Source of the DNA: Pirellulaceae bacterium
GTDB lineage: Bacteria; Planctomycetota; Planctomycetia; Pirellulales; Pirellulaceae
DNA: 64,000 bases
Reading direction: 5' to 3'
Assembly (NCBI GenBank): GCA_019636375.1
Contig: JAHBXS010000002.1
Location: forward strand, 461,621-525,620
Shown here: positions 27,612-36,532 of the stretch, piece after piece
Layout: every line of letters starts with the position of its first letter
How positions within the stretch are numbered: position 1 is the first letter of the stretch
Program-made: the position numbers and the translations under genes
Notes under the pieces: model-generated
The model's input: the letters and a program-made list of their open reading frames with translations, nothing else
Database searches by the model: none
Told to the model about the DNA's origin: nothing

Positions 27612-28316
27612 ATGCCCCAAGTTGCTCTCATCACCGGTGGTTCCAGCGGAATCGGATTGGCGACCGCTCGACGATTCGCACGAGGTGGATTCGACCTCAT
27701 GATCACGGGGCGCGACCCTGCCAAGTTACAGTCCGCTGCCGCAATGGTTCACCAGGAAACGCCCGATGTACGAGTTACAACGATAGCCGCTGACCTTTGC
27801 GACCGCTCGTCACCCAAAAAAATCGCCGAAGCCTTCCATCAACAATTCGCACAGATTGATGTCTTGGTCAACGCAGCCGGATTTGCCTCCAGCACTCCTT
27901 TCGGCGAATTAACCGAAGCGGAATTCGACGCCACGATGGAAACGAACATCCGCAGCTTGTTTTTTCTAACCCAAGCTCTCTGGCCCACAATGGTAGCCCA
28001 GCACTCCGGCGCGATTGTCAACATTTCGTCACTCGCCGCCCTGGACCCTTTCCCTGGTTTCTCCGCTTACGGCAGCAGCAAGGCGTGGGTCGATCTGTTC
28101 ACCAAAGCTCTATCCAACGAAGGTCGCCAATTTGGTATTCGCGGCTACTCGATTCGTCCCGGTGCTGTCGAAACCCCCATGCTTCGCGGCCTGTTTCCCG
28201 ATTTCCCCGCCGAACAAACCGTAACGGCGGAAGAGGTTGCGGAGGTGGTGTGGAGTGTTACGACCGAGCCGTTTCGATATTCCAGCGGCCAAGCGATCTC
28301 CGTGACTCGACAATAA
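27612..28316 (+). CDS. Short-chain dehydrogenase/reductase (SDR)
   Basis: This 234-residue NAD(P)-dependent oxidoreductase has the classical SDR fold. The cofactor loop is TGGSSGIGLA (about 8-17). ITGRDPAKL after the second strand, with its Arg, favours NADP(H). NAAGFAS is the structural motif, and the catalytic residues are the Ser of VNISS and the YGSSK pair (Tyr and Lys). SIRPGAVETPM follows. The frame starts earlier, but the ATG at 27612 places the first strand (PQVALITGG) at the usual distance. The substrate is unknown. The PTPS-like gene starts 13 bases downstream, and SDRs related to sepiapterin reductase act on pterins, so a pterin-linked role is possible but speculative. Confidence 0.88.
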   Translation: MPQVALITGGSSGIGLATARRFARGGFDLMITGRDPAKLQSAAAMVHQETPDVRVTTIAADLCDRSSPKKIAEAFHQQFAQIDVLVNAAGFASSTPFGELTEAEFDATMETNIRSLFFLTQALWPTMVAQHSGAIVNISSLAALDPFPGFSAYGSSKAWVDLFTKALSNEGRQFGIRGYSIRPGAVETPMLRGLFPDFPAEQTVTAEEVAEVVWSVTTEPFRYSSGQAISVTRQ

Positions 28317-28329
28317 TTTTTTGACTAAT

Positions 28330-29145
28330 ATGCCAACCACGTTGACTCGCGAATATCGATTCTTCTTGCGACCTGACGGTGACTATACCGTCAAAGGAAA
28401 CTCCTGGAGCGGGACGGCGTCCGGGATGTCAGTCGCACCGTTCTTGACCCTGCGGGCGACACTCACCGGCCCCGTCGATTTAGTCACAGGTTATCTGATC
28501 AACATCCAGGAAATCGATCATGCCTTGGCCGAACTTGTGCAAACGGTTTACGCTCAACGCCGACCCGCAGCTTGGACTTATGTGGATATGTTGCAGGAAT
28601 CTCACCGCCTCCGTGAGAGTTTTGGAGGAGCATTTCAAGTAGTCGCAACGGAGCTGGCCGTTTCTCCGTTTTTAACCTTTAGACTGGATTTTGGAGAACA
28701 AGAAATGTTAACGATAAGTCAAGAATTCGAGTTCTCTGCCGCTCATCGACTTGACTGCCCCACTATGTCGGCGGAAGAGAACCAGCGTTACTTCGGCAAA
28801 TGCAACCACCCTAACGGGCACGGCCACAACTACGTCGTCGCAGTCACCATGCAGTGCCGAGACGCCCAGTTCCCCTTGGCTGAATTCGAAGCGAACGTCA
28901 AGCGTTTGGTGATCGACCGCTTTGATCACCAACATCTCAACTTGGACCTGCCTGAATTCGCGGACCTCAATCCATCGGTAGAAAACATCGCGCGAGTCGT
29001 TTGGGACCTGTTGCGAGCCGAACCCTTTTTCGCCGACCTTCAAAACGTCCGCGTTTACGAAACCCCTAAAACTTGGGCCGATTATCACGACTCCAGTGCC
29101 AATACAGACCTGGGCGGATCAAAAACTCGCACCACGTCGTCGTGA
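28330..29145 (+). CDS. Two-domain 6-pyruvoyl/6-carboxytetrahydropterin synthase family protein
   Basis: The second half (about 125-255) is a complete PTPS/QueD domain: SQEFEFSAAHRL and NHPNGHGHNYVV supply the three zinc histidines, GKC the catalytic cysteine, DHQHLNLD the catalytic region and VRVYETPKTWADY the C-terminal glutamate. QueD makes 6-carboxytetrahydropterin for queuosine and other 7-deazaguanines; eukaryotic-type relatives make biopterin precursors. The first half (about 1-120, starting LTREYRFFLRP) resembles a diverged PTPS copy without the zinc histidines, so the chain may imitate a head-to-tail pair. The ATG at 28330 is 13 bases after the SDR stop. The last ~17 residues are encoded antisense to the end of the RND gene. 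Confidence 0.82.
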   Translation: MPTTLTREYRFFLRPDGDYTVKGNSWSGTASGMSVAPFLTLRATLTGPVDLVTGYLINIQEIDHALAELVQTVYAQRRPAAWTYVDMLQESHRLRESFGGAFQVVATELAVSPFLTFRLDFGEQEMLTISQEFEFSAAHRLDCPTMSAEENQRYFGKCNHPNGHGHNYVVAVTMQCRDAQFPLAEFEANVKRLVIDRFDHQHLNLDLPEFADLNPSVENIARVVWDLLRAEPFFADLQNVRVYETPKTWADYHDSSANTDLGGSKTRTTSS

Positions 29146-32100
29146 TCAAGCCCCCGACGATGACCGTCGCAACGGGATACAGCATTTCCTTCCCTGGCAT
29201 CGTCCCCCCGATCACCAACGGCAACAGCCCCAATCCGGTGGTCAAAGACGACATCAAAACGGGAGCCATTCGCTCCAGGCTTCCGAACATAATCATCTCT
29301 TTGGTGAACCCCAACTTCGGGGTCAGCTCTCGATAAGTCCCCACCAACAACAGCCCATTCCGCGTCGCGATCCCCGCCAGCGACACAAACCCAATCAGCG
29401 CAGCAATCGATAACGACTGTTGTGTGAGCATCAGCGCCGCCGCTCCACCAATAAAACCGATTGGCACAGCACTCAGAACTTGCAAGACCAACCTTATGCT
29501 CGGAAACACCGAGTACAAAATGGCCAGAACCACCAGCAGCGACATCAACGAGAACCATCCAATTTGAGTTTGGGCCTGTTGGCGGGCTTCGAATTGACCA
29601 CCGTAAGTCACGAAATAGCCCTGCGGAAATTCCACTTCCTCAGCGATTCTCCGCTGCATCTGCTCGACAATTCCCCCTAAGTCACCCCCCAACGTGTTCA
29701 CGCGAATCACGATCCGACGTCTGGCCTGTTCCCGATTGATCGTATTGGGACCCCCGCCACGTTCGATGTTGACCAGCGAACCCAACAAAACGCGCGTTCC
29801 CGTCGACAGATCCACATGCAGGCGATGCAACTGATCAATGTCCAATCGATACTCATAATCCAGCCGAACCAAAATATCAAAAACACGCTGCCCCTCGGTC
29901 AATCGCGAAACCACACGCCCCTGCATGGCCGTCTCGATCAAATCCGTCACCTCCCGCGCGGTAACCCCATAAGTCGCCAACGCATGATAGTCCAACTCAA
30001 ACCGAAGCTGCGGCACAATCTGTTGTTGCTCGACAAACGGTTCCGCGATCCCCGGTACATCGTCGATCACGCGTCGAACTTCCTCAGCCTTTCGTCGCAA
30101 CAGATCCAAATCATCTCCATGGATTTTGATCGCAATCTGGGCCGACACTCCCGACAGCATGTGACTAATCAAGTGCGCGATTGGCTGCTCGAGTTCATGC
30201 TCAATTCCCGGCAGATCATCAACCGCCTCCGTAAGCAATCGAATCATCTCCGAACGCGATAGGGACGCTTCGGGGTTCAGTGTCATTACATATTCGGCGA
30301 CATTCACCCCCATGATGTGTTCGTCTTGTTCGGCCCGGCCCAACTTGCAAGTAAAATCGGCCAGCGGCCCAGTTGGATTATCAGTACTACGAAGCAAACC
30401 CAAAAAACGCTGATCGGCTACTTGGCTAATTTCACGCATCGTCTCGAGCGACGTTCCGGGGGCGGAATACAAGTTGACTTGAACAGCACCCTCATCAAAC
30501 GCCGGCAAAAAATCACGCGGCAATCGAGTCACCCCCTGTGCGGCCCACAATAAACCGAGCAGCGTCAACCCCAACGCCATCGTCAATCCCGCCGGGTGGA
30601 GGCTGAACCTGATCACAGGAGAAAAGACCCCCTTCAAGATCCGCAGCATCACCGGGTCCACTTCACCGCCGACCTTGTTTCCAGAATCCGGCAGCAAAAT
30701 CAAACTCAAGGCCGGAGTGACGGTTAGGGCCACCAAAGTCGAGGCGACAATCGAAACTAAGTACGCTATCGCCAGGGGCGTAAACAGTCGTCCTTCCATC
30801 CCACTCAACAAGAGCAGCGGTGCAAACACCACAATCACCAGCACCGTACTGATCACAATCGCCGACAATACCTCTCGCATCGCCGAAAACACAATGTCGC
30901 GCGGGGCCGCATTCGGTGCTTCCACGAACCGCTGCCGCAAACGGCGGAAGGCACTTTCTACACCCACAATCGCGTCATCGACGAGCATCCCCAGCCCCAC
31001 CGCGAGCCCCCCCAGGGTCATCACGTTGATGCTCAAGTTCCATTGATAGAAAACCAAAGCCGTAATGGCCAGCGACAAAGGAATCGCGAGAACCGTAATC
31101 AAAGTCGTACGTAGATTCAACAAGAACAGAAACAACACCCCAATCACCAACGCGGCACCATACACCAGGGCCGACACAACGTTGGCAATTCCTAAGTCGA
31201 TGAATTCTCGTTGTTCATAGGTGGGCCGAATCACAATGTTTGCGGGGAGCGAAGGCCGCAAATCCTCCAAGGCCTTCAGAATGCTTTCGGTCAATTGCCG
31301 CGTATCGGCGTCCGGTTGTTTCTGCACGGTCAAGATGACGGCGGGAGTTCCGTTGACGGAGGAATCGCCCCGCTGGGCTTGCGGCCCTTCAACGATTTCA
31401 GCGATATCGGCGAGCAGCACAGGTCGCGACACTCCAGATTTCACGACCACATGCCGCAACTCCGCCAAGTCCTTAAAGCGTCCAATACCACGCACCAACA
31501 ATTCTTGAGCCCCATCGTTGACGTAGCCCCCCGTTACGTTGAGATTGGAATCTCTCAGCGCCCGTTCGACTTCCGCGAGGGTAATATCAAAAGTATGCAG
31601 GCGATGGAAATCGACCAAGACTTGAATCTGTTTGCGGCCTCCTCCCATCGTGATCACCTGTGCAACCCCCTGCACCGTCCGCAGGCGTTGACCCACAACC
31701 CAATCGGCCTGAGTTCGCAGCTCCAGTGGATCGGTATTGCCATCAGTGGACCACATGCCGATCAGCATGATTTGCCCCAGCAACGATGCGATCGGAGCCA
31801 TCTGAGGCTGGACATTCTCAGGTAAAAAATCGGTAGCCGTCGACAACCGTTCTTGAACGATTTGCCGAGCACGAAAAATCTCTTGCCCCCAATCGAACTC
31901 GACCTGAATCACCGACAATCCAATGTCAGAACTGCTGCGAACCTCCAAGACATCGGTGGCCCCGTTCAACGCATTTTCCAGCGGGATCGTCACTTGCATT
32001 TCGACTTCTTCGGGTGCCATCCCTGGGCACTCGGTGATGATGGTCACCCTGGGCCGCGTCAGATTGGGCAGCACATCAATGGGAAGCTGCCACAGAATGT

Positions 32101-32185
32101 AACTCCCGGCAATCAAAACGCCGACGGCAACCGCGACAATCAGCAGCCGGTAACGCAACGAGAATTGAATGAGATGTTCGAGCAT
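29066..32185 (-). CDS. RND efflux pump inner-membrane transporter (CzcA/CusA/AcrB superfamily)
   Basis: This 1039-residue proton-driven exporter has the RND duplicated layout: a first membrane helix at 13-32, two large periplasmic loops, and helix clusters at about 335-530 and 860-1025. The helix-4 proton relay is marked by GLGMLVDDAIVGVESAFRRL, and the first docking segment by ITECPGMAPEEVEMQVTIPLENALNG, typical of heavy-metal and related RND pumps. The adaptor gene lies 24 bases upstream with a His/Asp-rich tail, which favours a divalent metal substrate; this is inference. No outer-membrane TolC-type channel gene is beside it. Its last 80 bases overlap the convergent PTPS gene. Confidence 0.93.
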   Translation of the reverse strand: MLEHLIQFSLRYRLLIVAVAVGVLIAGSYILWQLPIDVLPNLTRPRVTIITECPGMAPEEVEMQVTIPLENALNGATDVLEVRSSSDIGLSVIQVEFDWGQEIFRARQIVQERLSTATDFLPENVQPQMAPIASLLGQIMLIGMWSTDGNTDPLELRTQADWVVGQRLRTVQGVAQVITMGGGRKQIQVLVDFHRLHTFDITLAEVERALRDSNLNVTGGYVNDGAQELLVRGIGRFKDLAELRHVVVKSGVSRPVLLADIAEIVEGPQAQRGDSSVNGTPAVILTVQKQPDADTRQLTESILKALEDLRPSLPANIVIRPTYEQREFIDLGIANVVSALVYGAALVIGVLFLFLLNLRTTLITVLAIPLSLAITALVFYQWNLSINVMTLGGLAVGLGMLVDDAIVGVESAFRRLRQRFVEAPNAAPRDIVFSAMREVLSAIVISTVLVIVVFAPLLLLSGMEGRLFTPLAIAYLVSIVASTLVALTVTPALSLILLPDSGNKVGGEVDPVMLRILKGVFSPVIRFSLHPAGLTMALGLTLLGLLWAAQGVTRLPRDFLPAFDEGAVQVNLYSAPGTSLETMREISQVADQRFLGLLRSTDNPTGPLADFTCKLGRAEQDEHIMGVNVAEYVMTLNPEASLSRSEMIRLLTEAVDDLPGIEHELEQPIAHLISHMLSGVSAQIAIKIHGDDLDLLRRKAEEVRRVIDDVPGIAEPFVEQQQIVPQLRFELDYHALATYGVTAREVTDLIETAMQGRVVSRLTEGQRVFDILVRLDYEYRLDIDQLHRLHVDLSTGTRVLLGSLVNIERGGGPNTINREQARRRIVIRVNTLGGDLGGIVEQMQRRIAEEVEFPQGYFVTYGGQFEARQQAQTQIGWFSLMSLLVVLAILYSVFPSIRLVLQVLSAVPIGFIGGAAALMLTQQSLSIAALIGFVSLAGIATRNGLLLVGTYRELTPKLGFTKEMIMFGSLERMAPVLMSSLTTGLGLLPLVIGGTMPGKEMLYPVATVIVGGLITTTWCEFLIRPGLYWHWSRDNRPKF

Positions 32186-32209
32186 CTGATCGCTGTGGTT
32201 TTGTTCTCG

Positions 32210-33682
32210 TTAGTGATCGTGGTCCTGATCATGCCCACCGCCGCCGGACAATTGCATCTTCCACGCCAAAAATACCTGATAGGCTCGACTCGTGACCACA
32301 ATGTCATTCAGCGTCAACTCTCCGTCCGTAGCGAGCACCAAAAATTGCCGGTCTTGATGGAGGACCTGCACCGGAACCGGTTCAAGCTCCCATTCCGGCA
32401 GACGCTCTAACCCAGCCAGTTGAGCCGCAAAGTCGTCTGAAATCCGCTCGGTCTCGCGCCAATTGTCTTCGGTCAGCCGAAACACGTACGTTTCCGGTCC
32501 TGATCGCACAACCGCATCACGCGGCAACACGATTTGGTCGGGCCATTGCTCCACGGGAAGATAAACATGGGCTCGTTGCCCAGGTTTGAAACGCCACGAA
32601 CGAAATAGACGGCCTGCAGAATCGCGTTGCTCCGCCACCACTTGGTTGGGCAACAGAAGGTAAAAGGGAAACGTTTGTGACTGGAGATCGGCATGGTTAT
32701 CCATGTACATGATGCGCAAGTCTTCGATCCGCTCTCGGCTCTCCTTCTCACCCGTCTCGACAACAACCCCTAATTGTCGCTCCATCGCTCGGCGAATATG
32801 AACCAAGTCGGAATCAAACGCATCAGCTCGAACGTACAGGTTATGGTGATTGGCGATGTGGCAGAGCTCTTGACCTTTGTTTACCGACAGCCCGGGAAAC
32901 ACGTTTAATTGTTCGAGAGTATAAATCGGCCCAGGATTCTTTTCAGCGTCGGCGTCTTGTTCAGTATGTGCAGTTGACACCGAAATTGGCAAGATGTTCA
33001 GGCGAATTTCGACTTGATTGATCAGCTCTCGATACTGCACGATCCGTTCGACTTGTTCCGCCGAAAGCCCACGAAGCTTCAACTCTTGCAGGCGTGCCGC
33101 ACGTTCCGATTCAAGCTGTTTTAATTGATACTCCATTTCGAGCTTTCGTCGTCCGACGACAACCCCCGATTCCGTCAGAGGGTCCAAGCGTTCGATCTCT
33201 CGCTCGGTGACCGCGACTCGGGTGAGGATTTCCAACAAGGAGAGCTGCGCGGCCTCGAGGGCTTCGTCGGTGACTCGCAGTGTGAACAACAAGTCGTCCG
33301 GTTCCAGAGCTTGACCTGGAAAACGATGAATTTCGGTGATGATTCCTTGGATCGGAGAAGTCACCGATAAATTACTTTGGCCTGGTTTCTCAATCACCGA
33401 CGCCGGAATGTGGAGCATCCGGGTGTAGGTTGAGCGGGTAAGCGGTCCGAGGGTGATTCCCAGACTCTTGGCCGCAGCAACCGAGATATCAACGTGATCG
33501 TGATGATCGTCTTCGTCAGATGTCTCCCCCGTTTCGTCGAGCAGGTCGCGGGCAGGGAAAAGCTGGGAGACCAAGTCCCGCCCTACGAAAATCCATATTA
33601 GGGCCCCGATGACCAGGACAGCCAATCCGACCAGAACTAAATTCTGCAGACGTTGACTTTTCGAATTGGCCGCAGATGACAT
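32210..33682 (-). CDS. RND efflux periplasmic adaptor (membrane fusion protein)
   Basis: This 490-residue HlyD/CusB-type adaptor links the RND pump to an outer-membrane channel. A membrane anchor (LVLVGLAVLVIGALIWIF) follows a short basic N-terminus. The lipoyl-like barrel is split around a long coiled-coil hairpin (about 145-230), with SPIQGIITEIHRFPGQALEPDDLLFTL as the first lipoyl half. The barrel and membrane-proximal domains (VLPRDAVVRSGPETYVF) follow. A DDHHDHVD cluster near residue 60 and a GGGGHDQDHDH C-terminus could bind metal, as in CzcB/CusB proteins. The frame opens at TTG 33703; I prefer ATG 33682. It is co-transcribed with the pump gene 24 bases downstream. Confidence 0.9.
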   Translation of the reverse strand: MSSAANSKSQRLQNLVLVGLAVLVIGALIWIFVGRDLVSQLFPARDLLDETGETSDEDDHHDHVDISVAAAKSLGITLGPLTRSTYTRMLHIPASVIEKPGQSNLSVTSPIQGIITEIHRFPGQALEPDDLLFTLRVTDEALEAAQLSLLEILTRVAVTEREIERLDPLTESGVVVGRRKLEMEYQLKQLESERAARLQELKLRGLSAEQVERIVQYRELINQVEIRLNILPISVSTAHTEQDADAEKNPGPIYTLEQLNVFPGLSVNKGQELCHIANHHNLYVRADAFDSDLVHIRRAMERQLGVVVETGEKESRERIEDLRIMYMDNHADLQSQTFPFYLLLPNQVVAEQRDSAGRLFRSWRFKPGQRAHVYLPVEQWPDQIVLPRDAVVRSGPETYVFRLTEDNWRETERISDDFAAQLAGLERLPEWELEPVPVQVLHQDRQFLVLATDGELTLNDIVVTSRAYQVFLAWKMQLSGGGGHDQDHDH

Positions 33683-33898
33683 GGGGCGTTTGGATTTCCT
33701 CAAATGAAACGCGGGGCAAACATCAAAAAAACACCCCCGAATGAACAGGCTTAGCAGGCTCTATTATCCTCCCCCCCATTGCCAAGGTCAAGGTTCCCAT
33801 TTGCCGCCCCAACTCTAGTCACGCCATCAGCATTCGCCCAAAGGTCGTAAGGCGAACGGCAGGAATTTTTGTACTGGAACCGATCGGGGTAGGGAGAG

Positions 33899-35302
33899 TC
33901 AACTGACTCCCCCTCCCGCCGAACCGTACGTGCGGTTTTCCCGCATACGGCTCTCCACTTGGTAGTTCTCGATAGTTTGGACGAACTGAGCATGAGCCTG
34001 CACCAGGCTGTAGAGCCCAAGCTCAGAGAAGTAGCGGTTTGGCCAGCGGCATGTACGAGGTTGTCGGTCGGGATTGGTGCGGTGGCGTTTCAGAAGGATT
34101 CGTCGCAGACGACTGCGGAGCCAACTGTCATAGTCACCGTAGACATTCCAGAAACAATGGCGAAAGTAGTGAAACCAGCCGCGCATCATCTGATTCAATT
34201 GCTTGACGATATCCTCAAGCGAATCGCCAGATGTGCGTGGAGTTAACTCGCGGACACGATCCATGAATTTCTGTTGGCTTTTGGCTCGCGGAAACCGGAA
34301 CCGGCCCCGAAATACATAACCCAGAAATGCAAAGCTTTGGTCGCGACTATCGACAATCTGGGTCTTGTCCGGATGCAGGGTCAAGCCTGCTTCGCGAACC
34401 CATTGCTGGACGACTGCCAAAGCTTGTTCCGCTTCAGCTTGCGTCTTGCAGAGGATCACGAAGTCATCCGCATAGCGTACCATCTCATAGCCCTGTTCGG
34501 CCATGTGATGATCCAGCGGATTGAGATACAGGTTGGATAGCATCGGGGAGAGAACCGCGCCTTGCGGGACGCCCGTTTCCGGTGTCCAGCGGCTCAGTTC
34601 TGAAACCACTTCTTGATCGAGGTACATCTTGATCAGTCGCAGGACTGCATGATCCGAAACTTTCTGCTTCACCAACGCGAGCAGTCGGTCTTTGGGGATC
34701 GTATCGAAGTAGCCTTTCAAGTCGGCATCTACCACGAAGACGTTGCCCTCTTCGAGTAATTGCTCGACGCAACGAAGTGCGCCATGACAGCCTCTGCCTC
34801 GGCGGAAGCCAAAGCTGCGAGGATGAAAGGTGTGATCAAAGATCGGTTCCAAGACATCCAGTAACGCGGTTTGAACCACTCGGTCGCGAACGGTAGGAAT
34901 ACCCAACGGGCGGGTTTCCTTCGTTCCCGGCTTGGGAATCTCCACCCGGCGTACAGGCTGCGGCCGATAGGTTCCGGCTTTCAGTTCCTGTTGCAGTTTG
35001 GTGATCTCGGCCAGAAGTTCGTCGTCGAGTTGTTCTACCGTTTGTCGGTCTACTCCAGCGGCTCCTTGATTGGTAATGACCTTCGAGGCCGCCCATCTCA
35101 AGTTTCGCTCACTGAAGACTTTATCGTACAGCGTGTGCCATTTGCCTCCTCTCACTTTGTTTGCCAAAAGTGTCTTCAACATGCTTTCTGTCCAAACCAT
35201 CGACGATGCCCATTGGTCAATGCTCAATGGTTCCGTAGCCGGAGTAGCCCCGAAAGGCACTGTGACTTGCGACGGTTTAAGGTCTTTGGATTGTTTGGTC
35301 AT
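33899..35302 (-). CDS. Group II intron reverse transcriptase/maturase
   Basis: This 467-residue protein splices its intron RNA and copies it into new sites. Reverse transcriptase blocks are all present: GAAGVDRQTVEQL (RT0/1), RPLGIPTVRDRVVQTALLDVLEPIFD, DADLKGYFDTI with its catalytic Asp, GVPQGAVLSPMLSNLYL, and the active site MVRYADDFVIL (Y-A-D-D). The maturase (X) domain is marked by LNQMMRGWFHYFRH. No HNH endonuclease domain follows; the protein ends in ENRTYGSAGGG, which is encoded by domain V of the intron itself. That is the layout of class C introns. No frameshift or stop was found, so the element may still be active. Confidence 0.95.
   Translation of the reverse strand: MTKQSKDLKPSQVTVPFGATPATEPLSIDQWASSMVWTESMLKTLLANKVRGGKWHTLYDKVFSERNLRWAASKVITNQGAAGVDRQTVEQLDDELLAEITKLQQELKAGTYRPQPVRRVEIPKPGTKETRPLGIPTVRDRVVQTALLDVLEPIFDHTFHPRSFGFRRGRGCHGALRCVEQLLEEGNVFVVDADLKGYFDTIPKDRLLALVKQKVSDHAVLRLIKMYLDQEVVSELSRWTPETGVPQGAVLSPMLSNLYLNPLDHHMAEQGYEMVRYADDFVILCKTQAEAEQALAVVQQWVREAGLTLHPDKTQIVDSRDQSFAFLGYVFRGRFRFPRAKSQQKFMDRVRELTPRTSGDSLEDIVKQLNQMMRGWFHYFRHCFWNVYGDYDSWLRSRLRRILLKRHRTNPDRQPRTCRWPNRYFSELGLYSLVQAHAQFVQTIENYQVESRMRENRTYGSAGGGVS
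33921..33953 (-). ncRNA. Group II intron domain V
   Basis: Read on the minus strand, GAGCCGTATGCGG and CCGCACGTACGGTTC pair around a GAAAA loop, giving the canonical domain V hairpin with its two-base bulge. It holds the catalytic metal-binding site of the ribozyme and overlaps the 3' end of the maturase reading frame. Confidence 0.9.
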
Positions 35303-35898
35303 ACTTGCATCTACCTTGCTGCCGCCCTTGGCTCCACCGCGTTTTGCTGCACGGCTTCACGGCTACTATGGCGGCTCTGACTGCTGTTCCTGGTGCTTAT
35401 CTTCTCGCTACATTGACGATCAGTCTTTTCGATACCAAGCTGCCTGTTCGTCGCACAGCTTGACCTGGAGTTGGTCGCCCAGTATCTCCGGCTGGGATTG
35501 ATCACGAGAATCGACCCTGGCCAAGAACAGCTCTCCCTTCTTATCGCGTTTAACCTTCCTTCCATTCCGCACTCAACCACCGCATTGCCATTTCCAAACT
35601 TCAGCATCAGCGCGTTACTGCACCCAAAGTTCGTTCGCTGTGTCTATCCTGCGGAAAAGTCGATACAAAGGACTACAGGACGGTTCGTCGCACAGCGAAG
35701 GGTTCGGACTTTGCCAGCTTCCTCCCCGACAGGCTTGGCCGAATCAGTTTCACTTTCGTTACGGACTGGAATTTCTCCTCAGGTTGCTCCTCACCCTCCC
35801 TCGCGGGAACGCAATTACCACTTTCGAATACAGGGCGGTAACGTTACCCTGGTCAGGACTTTCACCCGACTGATTAAACGCCTTCAAAGGCGCACTGG

Positions 35899-35917
35899 CA
35901 CAGGCTTCCAGCCTGTG
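35899..35917. repeat. Dispersed hairpin at the intron insertion site
   Basis: CACAGGC and GCCTGTG form a perfect 7-bp stem around five bases. The intron begins 3 bases beyond it. Hairpins of this kind are common between genes in planctomycete genomes, so the intron probably used the hairpin as its target. Confidence 0.7.
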
Positions 35918-35938
35918 ATTTAGACAAACCACGCGCAA

Positions 35939-35964
35939 CATCTTTTACCCATCATCTTTTACCA
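35939..35964 (-). repeat. GGTAAAAGATG doublet
   Basis: The minus strand carries GGTAAAAGATG twice with a 3-base spacer. With the flanking CACGCGCAAC it repeats 9018-9052 almost exactly. Together with the doublet at 36278-36305, which points the other way, it bounds a 367-base stretch with no convincing gene. Confidence 0.7.
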
Positions 35965-36175
35965 ATGAAAAAGCTACCATTCATGAGATTAGGCGTCGCT
36001 AATCGATGGTTTAAGCTTGAGTCTATACTTCAACTTCAACTTGAACTCACACCCGCATCCACCTTCACCCTAACACTCCATGAACGGTCGCCCCCCTCCA
36101 GTCCCTTTCCGGAGTCGAATTCACGAATCGACCGATGCCGCATCATGCAAACGAGCCGCAATCTAAAACCACCGC

Positions 36176-36481
36176 GCCAAACACAATTAAAAACGCTGCC
36201 ATACCGCAAACGCCGCTCAAATTTCCACCTGCCCCGCCGAATTGGAGCCCCGCCGAATTGGAGTCCTTGTGCATAAATTTGGTAAAAGATGTTGGGTAAA
36301 AGATGAGACCGTGGTTGCGTGAGGGTGCGCGCAAAGCCGCCAAGACGCAAAGATTTGGCGACCTATTTTCAAAATACCTCGCCAAAACTACCCCCAAAAA
36401 CCCAGATTTGGCGACCAATTCCAAAAATACCTCGCCAAATCTGTGCAAAAAAACCTAGATTTGGCGAGGTATTTTTAATAT
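36176..36481 (+). repeat. Left direct repeat bracketing the ATPase gene
   Basis: About 300 bases closely matching 37978-38267. In order they hold CAATTAAAA-CGCTGCCAT, the CCCGCCGAATTGGAG box (here doubled), the GGTAAAAGATG doublet (36278-36305), a CGCCAAGACGCAAAGA block, then two imperfect hairpins (36354-36386 and 36406-36441) and a single TTTGGCGAGGTATTTT unit near 36460-36475. It ends 51 bases before the ATPase start codon, so its palindromes lie in the promoter region. Confidence 0.85.
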
Positions 36482-36532
36482 CATTAGCCAAAACAGCGAT
36501 TTTACGACACTCAAAAGCATGGAGTATGATTC

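Larger units (their letters stand above)
33889..35895 (-). mobile_element. Group II intron, bacterial class C-like, about 2.0 kb
   Basis: On the minus strand the element starts with GTGCGCC at 35895, followed by the usual GGGTGAAAGTCC motif. It carries a maturase gene and ends with domain V (33921-33953) and a short domain VI hairpin (GAGTCA-gt-TGACTC), with the 3' boundary near 33889. The maturase stop codon lies inside domain VI, which is common in class C introns. The 5' boundary abuts a CACAGGC/GCCTGTG hairpin, matching the habit of class C introns to insert just after stem-loops. The element appears intact. Boundaries are read by eye and may be off by a few bases. Confidence 0.85.

Noticed and set aside
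31211..32410. Plus-strand frames of up to 204 codons opposite the RND genes
   Set aside because: They are shadows of the pump and adaptor genes; amino-acid composition is atypical and no family was recognised.
33899..35302. Retron or diversity-generating reverse transcriptase
   Set aside because: The maturase X domain, the 5' GTGCG and a canonical domain V show that it is a group II intron protein. No variable repeat or msr/msd-like structure was seen.
34871..35501. Plus-strand frames across the group II intron
   Set aside because: They are antisense to the maturase gene and the structured 5' part of the intron, and have no recognisable product.
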